This document shows positions 61,694 to 64,000 of a stretch of 64,000 nt of DNA, piece by piece. This stretch comes from Microcystis aeruginosa FD4 (GTDB taxonomy: Bacteria; Cyanobacteriota; Cyanobacteriia; Cyanobacteriales; Microcystaceae): NCBI RefSeq assembly GCF_009792235.1, contig NZ_CP046973.1:3286001-3350000 (forward strand). The letters run 5' to 3'. The notes below the pieces were generated by a model that was not told the origin of the DNA, searched no databases, and was given only the letters and a program-made list of their open reading frames with translations. Each line of letters begins with the position of its first letter. The first letter of the stretch is position 1. The translations under genes were made by a program, and so were the position numbers.

Positions 61694-62443
61694 ATGAAAT
61701 TTGGAATTGATATGGGTCATAATTGCCCACCTCATGACATTGGCGCATCGGGAGTTAGACAGGAAGATGTTGTTATTAAAGAGGTGGGTACTCGCCTAAT
61801 TGCTAAATTAGCCGCAGCGGGTCATTCAGTAATTAACTGCACCCCAACCAGTGCCGTTAGTCTTAATGATTCTTTGCGAAAAAGAGCCAATAAAGCCAAT
61901 AGTAATAACGTTGATATTTTTGTTTCTATTCACTTTAATGCCTTTAACACAAAGGCAATGGGAGCGGAGGTTTATGGTATTAGTCAAACTTCTCAAGCGA
62001 TCGCTAAATCAGTTTTGACGGAAATTGTCAAGCTAGGATTTAAAAATAGAGGAGTAAAAAATACCCGTTTTTCTGTGTTGGTAAATACTTCAATGCCAGC
62101 GATTTTAATTGAATGTTGCTTTGTGGATTCCCAAGCAGACATGGCTCTTTTTGATGCAGAAAAGATGGCAGAAGCGATTAAAGTTGGTTTAATTGGGGAT
62201 GCTGAGGACAACTCCACACCAGAACCAGCGACCCTAAGAATTACTCAAAAAACTGTTCTTAAACCCTCCACAGAGCAATCTTCTGAATTAGAGGCAAGTA
62301 CCTTAGTTGAGATTGAACCGGGAGATTATCCGGTGTTAGATGTGCGCCGAGAAGAAAGACATTTTTTTGTGAAATGGCCTGATAAAAGTTTTGGCAATCG
62401 GGACGAACATTTTGTGTTTGAAGAGTTTGCCGAAATAGTGTAA
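61694..62443 (+). CDS. N-acetylmuramoyl-L-alanine amidase with C-terminal SH3-like module
   Basis: The 249-residue Amidase_3 domain reads KFGIDMGHNCPPHDIGASG (zinc His9), DIFVSIHFNAF (His80) and MPAILIECCFVD (catalytic Glu140). The C-terminal 70 residues (LRITQKTVLKPSTEQSSELE, then YPVLDVRREERHFFVKWPDK and HFVFEEFAEIV) resemble the N-terminal module of the GHL10 protein. There is no signal peptide. GGAGG lies upstream at good spacing. It cleaves the amide bond between MurNAc and stem peptide. Confidence 0.88.
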   Translation: MKFGIDMGHNCPPHDIGASGVRQEDVVIKEVGTRLIAKLAAAGHSVINCTPTSAVSLNDSLRKRANKANSNNVDIFVSIHFNAFNTKAMGAEVYGISQTSQAIAKSVLTEIVKLGFKNRGVKNTRFSVLVNTSMPAILIECCFVDSQADMALFDAEKMAEAIKVGLIGDAEDNSTPEPATLRITQKTVLKPSTEQSSELEASTLVEIEPGDYPVLDVRREERHFFVKWPDKSFGNRDEHFVFEEFAEIV

Positions 62444-62465
62444 TAGACCGAAATTTCGGTCTATT
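62442..62465. terminator. 24-bp perfect palindrome, terminator-like or operator
   Basis: AATAGACCGAAA-TTTCGGTCTATT follows the amidase stop codon directly. The stem is perfect, but there is no T run after it, so it could equally be a processing or binding site. Confidence 0.5.
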
Positions 62466-62514
62466 CTTACCCAATCAAAAATGATTTATTCTTTGTTGCT
62501 AACAGGAGATGGCA

Positions 62515-64000
62515 ATGGCCTTACTGGATGACTTAGTTCAACAATATGCTAAAACTGACTTAGCTACTATTTTTCAAGAAGTTGACAACACTTCTCAAAG
62601 ATCGGTTAATCTCACAGACATTCCTCCCGATCATTTTAGTCATTTAAAAGAAGTTTCTCTCGCTCAATGGCTATTAGAGTCCGCCAGAGCCACCAGTAAA
62701 CTAGCCGAGGAACAGAAAAACTTCGCTGGTTTAAAATGGCGCAAGGAAATGACTCCCTTTGCTACTCCTAAATCGATTAAAGTACCTTCTGAATCGGAAG
62801 CGATGGACTTCTGCTTATTCACGGATATTGACAAATTTCTGCGAGGTTATTGGAAATTTTTAACCCGTGAAACCTATAAAGGATTAGAAGAAAATACTCA
62901 AACTCCTGAAAACTTTATCGGTTTTATTCAAAGTAAAGGCTTTGCTGCCGATATAAGTTATATTAGCAAAGTGTTAAAACTTGTTCCCGAAGCGAGGACT
63001 TTACTAGCAAAAACCAACGGAATTGTTATTCCACCACCCCCCGATACCTTACAAGTAACCAGTTTTCCCAAGGAAGTGGAAGTGGGACAAAGTTTTCAGA
63101 TTGAAGGAACCGCCGCTGCTGCCGACAAAGGCAAAAAATTGACCGTTTTAGTTGATAATAAATTCCCTCTAGATGATATTGAAATAGAAGAAGGAGGGAA
63201 ATGGAAAGCCGAATTTGTCTTTTTACAAGCAGGCGATCGCATTGTTAAAATAGCCATTGATAATCAAAGTGTAGAAATCGAAATCAAGGCTTCTCTACCC
63301 GAGGAAACAGGTGCAATTACCCTGAATTTAACGGGAAGTGTTGGATTAGGAGGAATCAACCGAACAGCCGATAAGATTGCGGTTAAACAGCGATTACATT
63401 CCCTCGGCTATACTTTTGTCGGTGATCCTAATAGTGCAGCTTTGAATACAGGTTTTATTCTTGCCATCAAACTCTTTCAATCAATTATTGCAGGGGAAGA
63501 AAAATTAATAGGAGATGGAAGAATAGATGTGGGAAATACCACTCAGAAATGGTTAGAAGCCGCTAATGCACCTCGTTGGCAAACCATGCCCGATAGTAAT
63601 CCTTCTATTAGCTTAATTAATCATGAGAAAAATCAAACCAATGATGATCATGATTTTGGAACAAGTTGGTTAGCAGATGCCATCTTAGAAATTGCTGCTG
63701 ACTATCATAATACATTCCGAGTTTCTAATCCCAGTAAGGCCGCTTTTTCTATTAATGATGTTAGTAAACCCACAGGGGGAGACACCCCGCAACACGCAGG
63801 CCATGAGACGGGTTTAATGTGTGATGTAAGGCTTCCGCGCACGGATGGACAACATGGCGGAATCACTTGGGAAAGTGGCAATTTTGATCGAACCGCAGCC
63901 CGCGCTCTGATTAAAGCCATGAGACGGCAAAAACTGGTTAGTCAAGTGTTTTTTAATGACACAACCCTGATGGGTGAAACTTTTTTGGGACAAAAACTAT
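62515..64000 (+). CDS. Multidomain peptidoglycan hydrolase, partial (runs off the right edge)
   Basis: The frame is open to base 64000 (495 codons seen). The N-terminal domain is glucosaminidase/FlgJ-like (SLAQWLLESARATSKLAEEQ, then KNFAGLKWRKEMTP). An Ig-like domain follows (63040-63290: LQVTSFPKEVEVGQSFQIEG), then a peptidoglycan-binding-like region (63360-63590: VKQRLHSLGYTFVGDPNS), then a domain with HAGHETGLMCDVRLP (63792-63836). This H-x3-G-x3-D arrangement is typical of LAS-type metallopeptidases such as MepA. ATG at 62515 is chosen with GGAG six bases ahead. There is no signal peptide. Confidence 0.75.
   Translation, partial: MALLDDLVQQYAKTDLATIFQEVDNTSQRSVNLTDIPPDHFSHLKEVSLAQWLLESARATSKLAEEQKNFAGLKWRKEMTPFATPKSIKVPSESEAMDFCLFTDIDKFLRGYWKFLTRETYKGLEENTQTPENFIGFIQSKGFAADISYISKVLKLVPEARTLLAKTNGIVIPPPPDTLQVTSFPKEVEVGQSFQIEGTAAAADKGKKLTVLVDNKFPLDDIEIEEGGKWKAEFVFLQAGDRIVKIAIDNQSVEIEIKASLPEETGAITLNLTGSVGLGGINRTADKIAVKQRLHSLGYTFVGDPNSAALNTGFILAIKLFQSIIAGEEKLIGDGRIDVGNTTQKWLEAANAPRWQTMPDSNPSISLINHEKNQTNDDHDFGTSWLADAILEIAADYHNTFRVSNPSKAAFSINDVSKPTGGDTPQHAGHETGLMCDVRLPRTDGQHGGITWESGNFDRTAARALIKAMRRQKLVSQVFFNDTTLMGETFLGQKL

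Noticed and set aside
1..64000. tRNA and rRNA genes
   Set aside because: By eye I found no cloverleaf with a consistent T-arm or rRNA core motifs in the gaps. A tRNAscan-type computation would be decisive.

Overview
The window is most likely chromosome of a unicellular bloom-forming cyanobacterium, very probably Microcystis aeruginosa or a close relative. The pointers are several copies of the HIP1 octamer GCGATCGC (for example near 13971, 20620, 26611 and 28018), PEP-CTERM proteins, many Uma2-family genes, octamer and heptamer short tandem repeats between genes, IS630 and IS200/IS605 elements, MITE-like elements and a dense set of toxin-antitoxin modules. This assignment rests on sequence style and family content; no search was run.

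Layout. 1-12.5 kb: one giant secreted calcium-binding (RTX-type) gene, open at the left edge, cut by a 950-bp IS630-family insertion at a TA. Removing the insertion with one TA restores the reading frame exactly. 12.5-15.3 kb: a frameshifted PEP-CTERM gene, an Rpn-type remnant and a frameshifted isocitrate dehydrogenase gene. 15.9-21.1 kb: a membrane pseudokinase, Dps, a HicBA module, a peroxiredoxin-glutaredoxin fusion and UppP. 21.4-23.9 kb: a controller-regulated type II restriction-modification system with recognisable C-boxes ahead of both the C/R operon and the methyltransferase gene. 24.1-29.2 kb: core genes gyrA and asnS around two small genes (HhH/ComEA-like and TM2/SHOCT).

29.2-38.2 kb is an accessory island. 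It holds five toxin-antitoxin modules (DUF433/DUF5615, HigBA-like, YefM-YoeB, AbrB/PIN, UPF0175/RelE), one intact PEP-CTERM gene, scattered copies of that gene's tail, three copies of a leader sequence, three copies of a 126-bp MITE and several broken genes. 38.2-40.7 kb is a tightly coupled MerR regulator / secreted histidine-rich protein / outer-membrane barrel operon, a candidate metal-response system. 40.9-59.4 kb mixes housekeeping genes (two MscS-type channels, nitroreductase, SpoIIE phosphatase, AmpG-like permease, LCP ligase, hydrogenase protease, histidine kinase) with two IS605-type elements carrying very different TnpB proteins, three Uma2 genes and repeat blocks. 59.9-64 kb carries three consecutive cell-wall hydrolases without signal peptides. 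Two of them share a small uncharacterised module, which makes this a candidate undescribed lytic system; the last gene runs off the right edge.

The recurring theme is active remodelling: fresh IS and MITE insertions, single-base frameshifts, repeat expansion and gene remnants lie between intact core genes.
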